Source: Alphaproteobacteria bacterium (GTDB lineage Bacteria > Myxococcota_A > UBA796 > CAJQPC01). Taken from it: a DNA stretch of 64,000 nt. Each line of letters begins with the position of its first letter. Positions within the stretch are counted from its first letter, which is position 1. Below, in pieces: positions 1 through 9,793 of this stretch. The notes under the pieces were generated by a model, which did no database searches, was not told where the DNA came from, and worked only from the letters and a program-made list of their open reading frames with translations. The stretch lies in assembly GCA_020632795.1 (NCBI GenBank), contig JACKEV010000006.1, forward strand, positions 1,608,501 to 1,672,500, given 5' to 3'. A program made the position numbers and the translations under genes.

Positions 1-2
1 TC

Positions 3-3000
3 CCTGGACCCCTGGGCGTGCTCATCTGCCTGGACTTCCTGTTTCGGGAGAGCCCGGCCCACCAGCAGACGGTCACCCCCCAGCTCGACCTCTGCCGCTA
101 CCTGGCGGTCCCCGCCCTCACGCCGGGCTGGACGCGCGGCGAGTTCGGCGCCAAGGGCTGGGAGGACGCGCGCCGCTACGGTCGCCCCGTCCTGCTGGCC
201 AACGGCGCGGAGGGCGGCGGCAGCACCGTGTTCGTCGACGAAGGGCGCCCCGAAGACCTGCGCGCCTTCCCCAGCGCCGTCGGCTGGTTCGAGCCCGGCG
301 ACGAGGGGGTGCTGGTCGCCGACGTCGACCTGGGCTTCACCCGCGCCGGTCGGTCCACACGCTACGGCCACCATCGGCACGTGGTGCCGGTGGCCCTGGC
401 CGGGCTGGGCTACCGAGCGCGCCCCGCGCAGGCCCGCTGGTTGAGCTGGCTGGACGAGCACGCCGAGCTGCTCGCCCGCGACGACGACGACGCCCTCGAC
501 GCGCTGATCGACGCTTTGGAGCACGCTGAGAGCACCGCCAAGGACGCCGCCGCCCTGATGGGCCGGGCCCACGAGCGCCGCATGCGACGCCTCTTCCAGG
601 ATCTGGAGGGGGTCACCCGCATGGAGGAGCTGCGGCGCTTCACCCGAGAGGTGCCGCTGCCTGAAGCCGCTCTGCCTCTACCGGCGCTGCGCGCAGCGCT
701 CGCGCGTGGCGCTGGAGAGACCGTCTGGGGCTGGATGGCCGAGGTGCGCGGGGAGGGCCTGGACGCTGTGGAGGCCCGCCTCCGGGACGGCGCCGCGCTC
801 GTCCGAAAGGCCGATGCGGTCGAGTGGACGGACGGCGCGATCGCGGAGATGGCCGATCTGGCGGGCCTCGTGGAGGGGGGGTCTCCTGAAGTGGCGGACA
901 GCCCGGCCCAGCAGCAGCTCCCCCCGCCGTTGCGAGACGTCCCTTTGCGTGCGTTGAGGCGATGGGAGGAGGGCGGCTTTGCGTTCGAGATCCTCGAAGA
1001 CGTCGGCGATGTTGCGCGGCGAGCCCACGATCGGGCGCTGAAGGACACCCGCGACCAGACCGAAGCGCCCCCGCTCAAGGTTGTCCGCTGGAAGACGCTC
1101 CAAGAGCATGTGCTCCTTGAGCGCGCCAAAGGGTCTGAGGCGTGCCTGTTGTTCATTCAGGATGCCCAGCAGGAAGGGGGACTCGTCCCGTGCCTGGTGC
1201 GTGAGGATGGGCGGCGTCGCCTCCTGATCGATGTGCCTGAGGCGGAGACGACGGACCGGTTCCGGGAGGCCCTGCAGGTGCTCAGGCTCAGCGCCTTCCC
1301 GGACCTCCGGGTGGAGACGCTGCCGCTTGACCAGCTCCGGGACGCCGCGCTCAACCAGATTGGCCGCTTTGAGGGGGCCCATCGCCGAATCACAGAATTT
1401 CGGAAGCTGAGGCTCCAGCAGGTCGGCGGCCAGTTCGTTGATCCGACGGTCCAGCCAACGGCCCAGAAAGAACAGCTTCCAGGGACAGCCTGTCTCGACG
1501 CCTGGACGCGGGCGGCGTCCGGGCAGAGCGCGCTCCTCTTGCTGGGCGAGTTCGGCGCTGGCAAGTCCACGCTTCTTGCCGAGTGGTGCCACCGACAATG
1601 GCAGGCCGAGGGGCAACGAAAGCCCATCCTGGTCAACCTCGCAGAGCACCCTGCGAGCGCCGACCCCTGGGAGATGTTGCTCTCCGCGTCGGGTGCCGAG
1701 AACACAACGGCCAACCGCGCCGCGCTGAAGCTGCTGATCCTGCTTGACCTGCTGCTCCCCGTCTTCGACGGCTTCGACGAGATGGCGACCCGGGTCCGCA
1801 GCTCCGAGGTCACCGCTCGCCTGTCCGAGCTGCTGTCCGTCGCGGCGGATGGCGGAAAGGTCATCCTGTCCTCCCGCGACCACTACTTCTCCAGCGACAC
1901 CGACCTCGGGCGCACCCTGGAGGCGGCGGTGCGCAGCAGCGCCGTCCGGGTCACCCAGGTGCGGGTGCTGCTCTTCGACGACGACCAGGTCCGCGAGCTG
2001 GTCCGGAAGATCCACGGTCGCCACAGTGACGCCAGCCGCCAGGCCCTACGCCAAATCGAGAACACCTACGACCTCAAGGACCTGGCCTATCGCCCTCTGC
2101 TGCTGGGCATGGTCCTGACCAGCCTCGACCGCCTGGATCACGACGCCCGGGTGGGCACCGCTGACATCTACGAGGCCTACCTGGACCGGTGGCTGGAGCA
2201 CACCCACGTCGGCGAGGAAGACCTGCTCTCCGACGACGACAAGCGCGGCATCGCGGAGGCCTTGGCCGAGAGCCTGTGGCGCAGCGGCGCGTCGGGGGCG
2301 AGCCTTTCGGAGCTGAAGGAGACCGTCCGAGGGAGGCTGGGCCGGTGGATGCCCGAGGACGTCGAGGCCTGGATCCTCCGGGAGGTCCACGGGGGCTCCT
2401 TCATCGTACGGGACGGAGAGGAGCGCTTCCGCTTCGCCCACAAGAGCTTCCTGGAGTTCTTCCTGGCCCGTGGGCTGGTGGCCGGCATGGGGGAGCGACC
2501 CGCAGAGCTGCTGACGACCCATCCTCTCACCCCAGAGGTCGCGGCCTTCGTCGGAGAGATCCTGCGGATCTCGGGAGAGGTGCGTGGCCATCCGGTCGTG
2601 GAGGCACTGAGCGGCTGGCTCACCAAGGGTCGGCGCACCCAAGGCCCTCCGGAGGGCTCTCGCGTCGCCGCTGCGAACGCGCTCCGGCTGCTGCGGGGCC
2701 TCAAGCGCTGGGCGTCGTCGACCGAGCCCTGGGTACCGCTGGGCGCGGACCTGCGGAGCGTCGAGCTGGTCCGGGAGGACCTGCGCGGCCTGTCGCTGCG
2801 CAAGGCCGACCTGTCGGACGCCGACCTCACGGGCGCGGACCTTCGGGATGCCGACCTCGGCGAGGCCCTGTTCCGCAGGACCCGCCTCGTCGCCGCGCGC
2901 CTGTGCCACAGCTCTCTGAGGGACGCCACGTTCGAGGAGGCCGACCTCTCTCTGACCGAGGCCGATCAGGTGCAGGTGGATCGGGCGAAGCTCCAGCGGG

Positions 3001-6000
3001 TCCGGCTCGACGGCGCGGCGTGGACCCGCATGTCGGGTGGGTTGGCGCGGGGGGTGCTGCGCAGCGTGACAGGCGGCTGGGCCTGGCCCTCCCGCCTCCC
3101 CTTGCCAGGTGTGTCGAGGCAGGTCGGCTGTCAGCCGCATCGCTTGGGACATAAAGGCCCCATCTGGGCCGCCGCCTGGGACCCCGATGGACAGCGCATC
3201 CTCACCGCGGGCTCCGACGGCGCACTCCGCGTCTGGGACCCTCGCTCCAGCCAGGCGACCGCTCGCTGCGACGGACACAACAGCTCCATTCTGGTCGCGG
3301 CCTGGGACCCCGATGGACAGCGCATCCTCACCGCGGGCATAGACAGCATACTCCGGGTCTGGGACCCTACCTCCGGCGAGATGACCGCGCGCTGCGACGG
3401 ACACAACGGCGTCATCCTGGCTGCCGCCTGGGACCCCGATGGACAGCGTATCCTCAGCGCGGGCGACGACGGTACGCTCCGCGTCTGGGACCCCCGCTCC
3501 GGCGAGATGACCGCGCGCTGCGACGGACACAACGGCAGAGTCCTCGCCGCCGTATGGGACCCCGACGGACGGCGTATCCTCACCGCAGGCGAGGACGGCA
3601 CACTCCGCGTTTGGGACCCTCGCTCCGGCGAGGTGACCACGCGCTGCGACGGGCACGACGGCAGAGTCCTCGCCGCCGCCTGGGACCCCGACGGACGGCG
3701 CATCCTCAGCGCAGGCGACGACGGCACGCTCCGCGTCTGGGACCCTCGCTCCGGCGAGATGACCGCTCGCTTCGACGGACACAGCAGCCCCATCTGGGTC
3801 GCCGCGTGGGACCCCAACGGACAGCGCATCATCACCGCGGACGATGACGGCACACTCCGCGTCTGGGACCCTCGCTCCGGTGAGATGACCGCGCGCTGCG
3901 ACGGACACGATGGTCCCGTCTATGCCGCCGCCTGGGGCCCCGACGGACAGCGTATCCTCACTGCAGGCGAGGACGGCACACTCCGCGTCTGGGACCCCCG
4001 CTCCGGCGAGATGACCGCTCGCTGCGACGGACACGATGGCTCCATTCGGGCCGCCGTCTGGGACCCCGACGGACAGCGCATCCTCAGCGCAGGCTCCGAC
4101 GGCGCACTCCGCGTCTGGGACCCTCGCTCCGGCGAGATGACCGCGCGCTGCGACGGGAACAACGGCTGGATTCATGCTGCTGCGTGGGACCCCGACGGAC
4201 AGCGCATCCTCACCGCGGGCTCCGACGGTACACTCCGTGTCTGGGACCCTCTCTCTGGCGAGTTGACCGCTCGTTGCGACGGACACGACGGCTCCATCCG
4301 GGTCGCCGCGTGGGACCCCGACGGACAGCGCATCCTCAGCGCAGGCGACGACGGCACGCTCCGCGTCTGGGATCCTCGCTCTGGCGAGTTGACCGCCCGA
4401 TTCGACGGACACAACGGCTCCATCCGGGTCGCCGCGTGGGACCCCGACGGACAGCGCATCCTCAGCGCAGGCTCCGACGGCACGCTCCGCGTCTGGAACC
4501 CTCGCTCCGGCGAGTTGACCGCTCGCTGCGACGGACACAACGGCTGGATTCATGCTGCTGCGTGGGACCCCGACGGACGGCGCATCCTCACCGCGGGCCA
4601 TGACGGCACGCTCCGCGTCTGGGACCCTCGCTCTGGCGAGATGACCGCTCGCTTCGACGGACACAACGGCTGGATTCGAGCCGCGTGGGACCCCGACGGA
4701 CAGCGCATCCTCAGCGCGGGCTACGACGGAACGCTCCGCGTCTGGGACCCTCGCTCCGGCGAGATGACCGCTCGCGTCGATGGACACACCGGCCCCATCT
4801 GGGTCGCCGCGTGGGACCCCGACGGACAGCGCGTCCTCACCACGGACGCTGACGGCACGCTTCGCGTCTGGGACCCTCGCTCTGGCGAGATGACCGCTCG
4901 CTGCGACGGACACGATGGCTCCATTCGGGCCGCCTGGGACCCCGACGGACAGCGCATCCTCACCGCGGGCTCCGACGGCACACTCCGCGTCTGGGATCCT
5001 CGCTCCGGCGCTCTCCGGGCCACGGTCTCCGTCCTCCGTGACGGCTGGCTCACCAGCACCCCCGGCGGCTTCTTCGTCGGCTCCGAGCTCAAGGACGCGC
5101 GCTGGCTCCGGCTGGATGTCCCCAACCCCCGGTCCCCGGGTTCGGTCCTGCTCTCCCCCCTGGCTGGCCTGCGAGAGCTGCTGCACCGCCCGGACAAGGT
5201 GAAGGCTGCGCTGGCGGGCGACCTCTCGGGGGACGATGCGCGGGAGACCCTCGCCGAGCTGGGACCGGTCGGGGAGCCCTGGGACGGCGAGGTGCGGGTC
5301 GATGTGCCGGTGGAGCCCGGCGCTCTAGACGAGGCCGCGCCGGAAGACGCAGAGGACGAGACACGCTCTGCAGTGTTCGCAGAGACCATCAGGCCACGTC
5401 TGGAGTGGGAGACGATCCTCGGCCACCTGGACGCGGGCACCTCGGTGGTCCTGCTGGGTCCTCGTCGTGCGGGCAAGACCACGCTGGCACGACATCTCGT
5501 GACGGGGTGGAGTGGATGGGCCCTCCACGTTGACCTGGAGGGGCGAGACCTGGCCACCGCAGACGCCCTCGCCGCAGCGCTGACGCCCGAGCTTCGCCAC
5601 GCGGAGAGCCCCGCCGAGGCCCTGCTTCAGCAGCTCACGGCCTCCGAACGGCCGCTGCTGGTACTCGATGGGCTGTGGCCCCTCCAGGATGCCGATGAGA
5701 ACGTGCTTTCGTGGATCACGCGGCTGAGCCGGAGCGGGGCGCGCCTGCTCCTCCTGGGCACCGCTGCAGACTGGTATGCGCTCCGAGAGCAAGCCACGGC
5801 CACCCCCTCTCGGTCCCTCCCCGAGCGGCTCGCGGTGGTCGAGCTGGGTCCGTTGGACGACGCTGAGGCCGAGGCGCTCTTCGAGCAGCTCGTGTCCAAC
5901 GCGCTGGAGCTGAGCGACACCGAGACGGCGCGCCTTCGAGATGGAACCACACGCTGGGTGCTGGAGCGGGTCGGCGGTTGGCCTTACTACGTCCGGGTGA

Positions 6001-7823
6001 TGGCCGAGGCCGTCGTCCACGAGGTCCGGGCTGGTCGGCGCCGGGCCCTGGTCGAGTCGGCCGGCGTGACCGACCTCTACGAGCAGCACCTGATCCGAGA
6101 CCCCACCGGGTCCTTCCGCGCGCGCTGGGTGAACATGCCGCTGGACGCGCGGGCCCGTCTGTGGCCGCTCCTGGAGCAGGTCCAGGGCGGGCAGCCCCCG
6201 CCGCTGAAGGACCTCGACGCCGCGCTGCGAGAGCGCTTCGAACAGGCGGGGCTGCTCACCCAGGCGGGCGTGTGGCTCAAGGACAAGCCGTTCTGGGATT
6301 GGATGGGGCGCAACCGGGACGCGCTGGCTCCCCCCACGGCGGTCCGCCTCTTCACCGAAGCCATGTGGCGTGTGGTCCAGGACAAGCGGGCGACCTGGCG
6401 GGTCGTCCCCCGCCTGCCAGGGGACCGCAGGCAGTTCGCCGAGGCGCTGGTCCTGGCACGACCGACCGCCCCCGACGCCGCGACGTTGCAGGCCCTCTGC
6501 GAAGCCACCCGCGCCCTGCCGGAGCCGGGCCTCGCCGTTTGCCGCGCGCTGTTCCTGATCACGCCCCCTCTGGAGACCGAGGCCTGGCGGGTCCTCACCG
6601 CCCACGGCGCGCAGGACGTTCGCATCATCGAGCTGAGCGAGCCCTGGATGGCCGCCGCCCTGGAGCAGAAGCGCGCCCGGAGAGCGCTGACCGGGCTGCT
6701 GCGGGTCGCGATGCTGCGGGATGACCCGTTCGCGGTGAGCGTGCCGGTGCAGGCTCCGGGGGACTTCTTCCTTCGGCGACGCCCGGCCCAGGCGCTGCGG
6801 CGTGACCTGGAGCGCGGCCAGTCCATCGGGCTCTTCGGGCTGCGCAAGATCGGCAAGACCTCGCTGGCGTCGTGGCTGCTGCGTCACCACGACGGGCTCA
6901 CCGTGTCGGTGGACTGCCAGCGCTTCTCTGACCGGGGGCGTCCTCTGCTGGAGGCGCTCCCCCGCCTGCTCCGCGAGGCCGCCTGTGCCCGGCTGCCGCG
7001 CGTGGACTGGCCGGAGTTCCGGTCCGGCGCCACGGAGCTGGACCTGCTGGCTCCGGCGATCGGAGACTACATCGAGCAGATCCTGGACCTGTACCGGGCG
7101 CGGACAGGCCGCGACGCTCCGCTCCTGCTGCACCTGGACGAGGTGGATCGACTGGTCCACGCCGCCGCGACCCACCGGGGCGAGCACCTTCGGGAGTACG
7201 AGGTGCTGTTCGGGCTGCTGCGGGGGCTGGGGCAGCTCGAACCCCGGCGCGTGCTCACCGTCATCTCGGGGTTCTCCAGCGCCATCACCAGCAGGGACCG
7301 CGCGCTGGGCGACGGCATCGCGGGCAACCCGGCCTATCGCTACTTCGCGGTCCACCGGCTGGGGCCCATGGAGCGGGAGCGCCTGGACGAGATGATGACC
7401 AGCCTGGGGGCGAGGGTGGGGCTGTCGTTCTCGACCGAGGCGCTGGACGCGGTGATGCGCTGGTCGGGTGGGCACCCCTGGCTGGCGCGGGTGGTGGGCA
7501 GCCAGGCGCTGCACGGCCTCGGCGAGCGCTCGGGTCTCGTGGAGCTGGGGGCCGACGCCATCGACGCGGCGGCCGCACGGGTCCTGGACGACGGGGACCT
7601 GCGCACGGATCTCCGCGAGCTGCTGGACCGGGTGGACGAGCCGGGCTGCGCCGAGCGACTCCGAGCGATCGCGGCGGCTGGGCCCGGGGGGTTGGAGATG
7701 GAGCCCCCCAGCGACGACGCCGCCGAGGACTGGGCCCTGACGGAGCTGCTGGTCCAGCGGGAGGGGCGGTGGTTCATCTTCGCGGAGCTGCTCGCGGCGT
7801 ACCTGCGGCGGTTGGGGGGCTGA
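3..7823 (+). CDS. Giant nitrilase-NACHT-pentapeptide-WD40-STAND-STAND protein (5' end missing)
   Basis: The frame is open to the first base of the window, so the true start lies upstream; the GTG at base 18 falls inside a nitrilase-type motif (GVLICLDF, candidate catalytic Cys codon at 27-29) followed by other carbon-nitrogen-hydrolase features (ANGAEGGGS, EGVLVADVDL). Domain order by base position: nitrilase-like end (to about 350), helical linker, NACHT with Walker A GEFGAGKST near 1543 and Walker B FDGFDE near 1760, pentapeptide repeats (about 2750-3010), fifteen WD40 repeats (3147-5030), a second P-loop ATPase (GPRRAGKT near 5455), and a third (GLRKIGKTS near 6835, Walker B LLHLDEVD near 7125). 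I infer a STAND sensor-switch of a conflict or defence system, with WD40 as ligand sensor and the nitrilase-like part as possible effector. The effector role is unproven, because the Glu and Lys of the nitrilase triad lie outside the window. Confidence 0.9.
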   Translation, partial: PGPLGVLICLDFLFRESPAHQQTVTPQLDLCRYLAVPALTPGWTRGEFGAKGWEDARRYGRPVLLANGAEGGGSTVFVDEGRPEDLRAFPSAVGWFEPGDEGVLVADVDLGFTRAGRSTRYGHHRHVVPVALAGLGYRARPAQARWLSWLDEHAELLARDDDDALDALIDALEHAESTAKDAAALMGRAHERRMRRLFQDLEGVTRMEELRRFTREVPLPEAALPLPALRAALARGAGETVWGWMAEVRGEGLDAVEARLRDGAALVRKADAVEWTDGAIAEMADLAGLVEGGSPEVADSPAQQQLPPPLRDVPLRALRRWEEGGFAFEILEDVGDVARRAHDRALKDTRDQTEAPPLKVVRWKTLQEHVLLERAKGSEACLLFIQDAQQEGGLVPCLVREDGRRRLLIDVPEAETTDRFREALQVLRLSAFPDLRVETLPLDQLRDAALNQIGRFEGAHRRITEFRKLRLQQVGGQFVDPTVQPTAQKEQLPGTACLDAWTRAASGQSALLLLGEFGAGKSTLLAEWCHRQWQAEGQRKPILVNLAEHPASADPWEMLLSASGAENTTANRAALKLLILLDLLLPVFDGFDEMATRVRSSEVTARLSELLSVAADGGKVILSSRDHYFSSDTDLGRTLEAAVRSSAVRVTQVRVLLFDDDQVRELVRKIHGRHSDASRQALRQIENTYDLKDLAYRPLLLGMVLTSLDRLDHDARVGTADIYEAYLDRWLEHTHVGEEDLLSDDDKRGIAEALAESLWRSGASGASLSELKETVRGRLGRWMPEDVEAWILREVHGGSFIVRDGEERFRFAHKSFLEFFLARGLVAGMGERPAELLTTHPLTPEVAAFVGEILRISGEVRGHPVVEALSGWLTKGRRTQGPPEGSRVAAANALRLLRGLKRWASSTEPWVPLGADLRSVELVREDLRGLSLRKADLSDADLTGADLRDADLGEALFRRTRLVAARLCHSSLRDATFEEADLSLTEADQVQVDRAKLQRVRLDGAAWTRMSGGLARGVLRSVTGGWAWPSRLPLPGVSRQVGCQPHRLGHKGPIWAAAWDPDGQRILTAGSDGALRVWDPRSSQATARCDGHNSSILVAAWDPDGQRILTAGIDSILRVWDPTSGEMTARCDGHNGVILAAAWDPDGQRILSAGDDGTLRVWDPRSGEMTARCDGHNGRVLAAVWDPDGRRILTAGEDGTLRVWDPRSGEVTTRCDGHDGRVLAAAWDPDGRRILSAGDDGTLRVWDPRSGEMTARFDGHSSPIWVAAWDPNGQRIITADDDGTLRVWDPRSGEMTARCDGHDGPVYAAAWGPDGQRILTAGEDGTLRVWDPRSGEMTARCDGHDGSIRAAVWDPDGQRILSAGSDGALRVWDPRSGEMTARCDGNNGWIHAAAWDPDGQRILTAGSDGTLRVWDPLSGELTARCDGHDGSIRVAAWDPDGQRILSAGDDGTLRVWDPRSGELTARFDGHNGSIRVAAWDPDGQRILSAGSDGTLRVWNPRSGELTARCDGHNGWIHAAAWDPDGRRILTAGHDGTLRVWDPRSGEMTARFDGHNGWIRAAWDPDGQRILSAGYDGTLRVWDPRSGEMTARVDGHTGPIWVAAWDPDGQRVLTTDADGTLRVWDPRSGEMTARCDGHDGSIRAAWDPDGQRILTAGSDGTLRVWDPRSGALRATVSVLRDGWLTSTPGGFFVGSELKDARWLRLDVPNPRSPGSVLLSPLAGLRELLHRPDKVKAALAGDLSGDDARETLAELGPVGEPWDGEVRVDVPVEPGALDEAAPEDAEDETRSAVFAETIRPRLEWETILGHLDAGTSVVLLGPRRAGKTTLARHLVTGWSGWALHVDLEGRDLATADALAAALTPELRHAESPAEALLQQLTASERPLLVLDGLWPLQDADENVLSWITRLSRSGARLLLLGTAADWYALREQATATPSRSLPERLAVVELGPLDDAEAEALFEQLVSNALELSDTETARLRDGTTRWVLERVGGWPYYVRVMAEAVVHEVRAGRRRALVESAGVTDLYEQHLIRDPTGSFRARWVNMPLDARARLWPLLEQVQGGQPPPLKDLDAALRERFEQAGLLTQAGVWLKDKPFWDWMGRNRDALAPPTAVRLFTEAMWRVVQDKRATWRVVPRLPGDRRQFAEALVLARPTAPDAATLQALCEATRALPEPGLAVCRALFLITPPLETEAWRVLTAHGAQDVRIIELSEPWMAAALEQKRARRALTGLLRVAMLRDDPFAVSVPVQAPGDFFLRRRPAQALRRDLERGQSIGLFGLRKIGKTSLASWLLRHHDGLTVSVDCQRFSDRGRPLLEALPRLLREAACARLPRVDWPEFRSGATELDLLAPAIGDYIEQILDLYRARTGRDAPLLLHLDEVDRLVHAAATHRGEHLREYEVLFGLLRGLGQLEPRRVLTVISGFSSAITSRDRALGDGIAGNPAYRYFAVHRLGPMERERLDEMMTSLGARVGLSFSTEALDAVMRWSGGHPWLARVVGSQALHGLGERSGLVELGADAIDAAAARVLDDGDLRTDLRELLDRVDEPGCAERLRAIAAAGPGGLEMEPPSDDAAEDWALTELLVQREGRWFIFAELLAAYLRRLGG
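3147..5030 (+). repeat. Fifteen tandem 126-bp WD40 repeats
   Basis: These are in-frame tandem repeats within the giant NACHT gene, each 42 aa (two, the 13th and 15th, are 41 aa). They start at Gly-His and are built on the core WDPDGQRIL and LRVWDPRSGE. Most positions are nearly invariant in protein and DNA. Differences cluster at repeat positions 3, 5, 7 and 23. Two seven-bladed propellers plus one extra blade, or one propeller chosen from a surplus of blades, would fit fifteen repeats. The DNA identity implies recent amplification or continuing recombination. Confidence 0.95.
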
Positions 7824-7828
7824 AGACG

Positions 7829-9793
7829 ATGCGCTACGGCCCCGCCCAGCATCGCCTGACCATGCACCACACCGTGCCCCGACCTGAGCTGCCTGAGGCG
7901 GTGCGGAGCATACGCAGCGGGCAGTCCCTGCTGTTCACCGGGGGGCGGGGGTTCGGCAAGACGGTGCTGCTCAAGCAGCTTGAGCGGTCCTACCAGCAGA
8001 GCGGCGAGGCGCTGTGCCTCTACCACACCCTGCAGGCCGCCGACGGCGACGCCGACTCGATCTTCGACCCCCTTCAGGAGAGGCTGCACCGCGCCGCTCG
8101 CGCCTGCTTCAAGAGCTTGAGCATCGGCGGAGGCTGCCCAGCGCCGCATCAACAAGCACGGGGGACGTCCTTCACCTCGTTTCAGCGCTACGTCGAAGCG
8201 CTGCTGGACCACGCCTCGCTGCTCCACGGTGACCTGCCCTTCGTGCTGCTGCTGGACGAGGCCGAGGCTCTCCTGCGCATGGAGCGACCCGCCATCGTCC
8301 TGGGCAACCTCCGCGCGCTCTGCGAGAGCACCGGCGGATTCGGGGTGCAGGTCGTGGTCGCGGGCTTCCGAGGCCTGCGCGACTTCCGCGACGCTGACGA
8401 CCGGACCTCGCCGCTGACCGGGCTGTGCATGACCCGGAGCCTGCGCCTGCTGCCCGAGGACTCGGTGACCGCGCTGCTCGCCCCGCTGATGGAGCGGCTG
8501 CCGCCGGAGCTTCTCGAAGAAGCGGGAGCCTGGCTGCAGGCCGAGGCCGGAGGCCACCCGATGATCCTGCACCGCCTCTGCTGGGCCGTGCAGGAGGTGC
8601 TTGAGGAGTCCCACGCGACGCTGGACCTGGACGCCCTCGCAGGCGAGCATGAGGACTGGTTCGCCCAGCGCGCCTTCAAGGAGTGGGTGAGCGCCTGGAC
8701 CGATCCTGAGATCGAGGCCTTTCGCACCGTCCTCCGGGACGGCGTCTGCGATCGCCAGGCGCTTGGGCCTGAGCGGGTCGACGTGCTGGCCTACAGCGGC
8801 GCGGTCGCTGTGCAGGGCGGTCAGGTGACTGCCCCCGTCGGGGCCTTCAACCGATGGTATTCCCGCACCTGTGCCACCCGGCGAGCGCGCCGGGTCTCCA
8901 GGAGGACGAGGATGGATCTCCAGCAGGCCAAGCGTGCCATCGCGATGACCCGCGCCGGGAACACCGTGGGGACGGCCTTCTTCATCACGGAGCGGCTGCT
9001 CCTCACCTGTCGGCACAACCTGATCGTGGAGGCGGGCAAGCCGCTGGCGAGAGAGGTCGCCCTGTCCCTCACGGCCTGGGAGCCAGAGCCGCTCAACCTG
9101 ACGGCGATGGCCACGCCGTTGGAGTACCGCGACCTGGCGCTGCTGGAGCTTGTGGGGGATCCCCCTGCCGGCCTGGTGCCCCTGCCGATCTCGCGGCAGC
9201 GGCCAGCGGTCGACGGCCCCTTCTGGACCTGGGGGTTCCCCACCCTGGTCTATCGGCTCGTCTCGAACGGCAACCGGTTCACCGGCCAGGTGCGGGATCC
9301 ACAGACGCGCATCCAGACGCACCCGGCGATGCAGCTCCACGTCCCGGACACCCGAGACCCGGTCAGCGGGCTCTCCGGGGCCCCGATCCTGGTCGGAGGT
9401 CGGGTCGTGGGGGTGGTCAGTCACCACCTGCTGAGGAAGAGGATCCCTGGCTGGGACGGCCAGAGCGCGCTGCCCTCTGTGGGCATGTTCGGCGCCCTGT
9501 ACGGCGTCCCGATGGAGGAGGCGGTCCAGGGCTTCTCACTGACCGAGTACGTCCAGCCCCCCGAGAACTGGGATGGGCTGCAGGCGGACCTCCACCGGTT
9601 GAACGACAGCCAGCTCTCCGCGGTCATTCGCAAGGCCGGGGTTCCCAACGAAGATCGCCCTTCCCAGCGGCTCAGCATCCGGGACCGCGCTGCGGAGCTG
9701 ATCGCCTGGGCGCAGGTCCAGCCCGACGGCTTCCCGCAGGTGGATCGCGCCATCGATCAGGTGGCGCCCTTGCTCTACAGGGGCTCCGGGTAG
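7829..9793 (+). CDS. AAA/STAND ATPase fused to trypsin-like protease and C-terminal EAD1-like domain
   Basis: The protein is 654 aa from the ATG five bases after the upstream stop, so it is probably cotranscribed with the giant NACHT gene. Residues 1-350 form an ATPase with Walker A GGRGFGKT (about 38-45) and Walker B FVLLLDEAE (about 137). Residues 375-560 are a trypsin-fold serine protease with His396 (TCRHN), Asp435 (YRDLALLEL) and Ser516 (GLSGAP), so the triad looks intact. Residues about 580-650 (DLHRLNDSQLSAVIRKAG and following) resemble EAD1, a death-like adaptor domain of bacterial conflict systems. No signal peptide is seen, so it is probably cytoplasmic. I infer a protease effector or relay that is recruited by EAD contact. 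An internal Shine-Dalgarno and ATG at 8912 could also give a separate protease-EAD product. Confidence 0.85.
   Translation: MRYGPAQHRLTMHHTVPRPELPEAVRSIRSGQSLLFTGGRGFGKTVLLKQLERSYQQSGEALCLYHTLQAADGDADSIFDPLQERLHRAARACFKSLSIGGGCPAPHQQARGTSFTSFQRYVEALLDHASLLHGDLPFVLLLDEAEALLRMERPAIVLGNLRALCESTGGFGVQVVVAGFRGLRDFRDADDRTSPLTGLCMTRSLRLLPEDSVTALLAPLMERLPPELLEEAGAWLQAEAGGHPMILHRLCWAVQEVLEESHATLDLDALAGEHEDWFAQRAFKEWVSAWTDPEIEAFRTVLRDGVCDRQALGPERVDVLAYSGAVAVQGGQVTAPVGAFNRWYSRTCATRRARRVSRRTRMDLQQAKRAIAMTRAGNTVGTAFFITERLLLTCRHNLIVEAGKPLAREVALSLTAWEPEPLNLTAMATPLEYRDLALLELVGDPPAGLVPLPISRQRPAVDGPFWTWGFPTLVYRLVSNGNRFTGQVRDPQTRIQTHPAMQLHVPDTRDPVSGLSGAPILVGGRVVGVVSHHLLRKRIPGWDGQSALPSVGMFGALYGVPMEEAVQGFSLTEYVQPPENWDGLQADLHRLNDSQLSAVIRKAGVPNEDRPSQRLSIRDRAAELIAWAQVQPDGFPQVDRAIDQVAPLLYRGSG
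8900..8914 (+). promoter_or_regulatory. Internal ribosome binding site and in-frame ATG
   Basis: AGGAGG at 8900-8905 stands six bases before an in-frame ATG at 8912 (Met362 of the ATPase-protease gene), exactly between the ATPase half and the protease half and just after an Arg-rich linker. The spacing is ideal for initiation, so a free protease-EAD protein of 293 aa could be made from the same message. Confidence 0.5.

Noticed and set aside
3147..5030. CRISPR-like array
   Set aside because: The repeats are 126 bases, in frame and encode WD40 blades; there are no spacers.
2046..5186. Minus-strand open frame of 1046 codons opposite the WD40 repeats
   Set aside because: It mirrors the tandem repeat in the antisense frame, has the repetitive composition expected from a GC-rich repeat, and shows no known domain.
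7340..9427. Minus-strand open frame of 695 codons opposite the ATPase-protease gene
   Set aside because: It is antisense to clear Walker and protease motifs, is rich in His/Arg/Gln as expected of shadow frames, and shows no domain.
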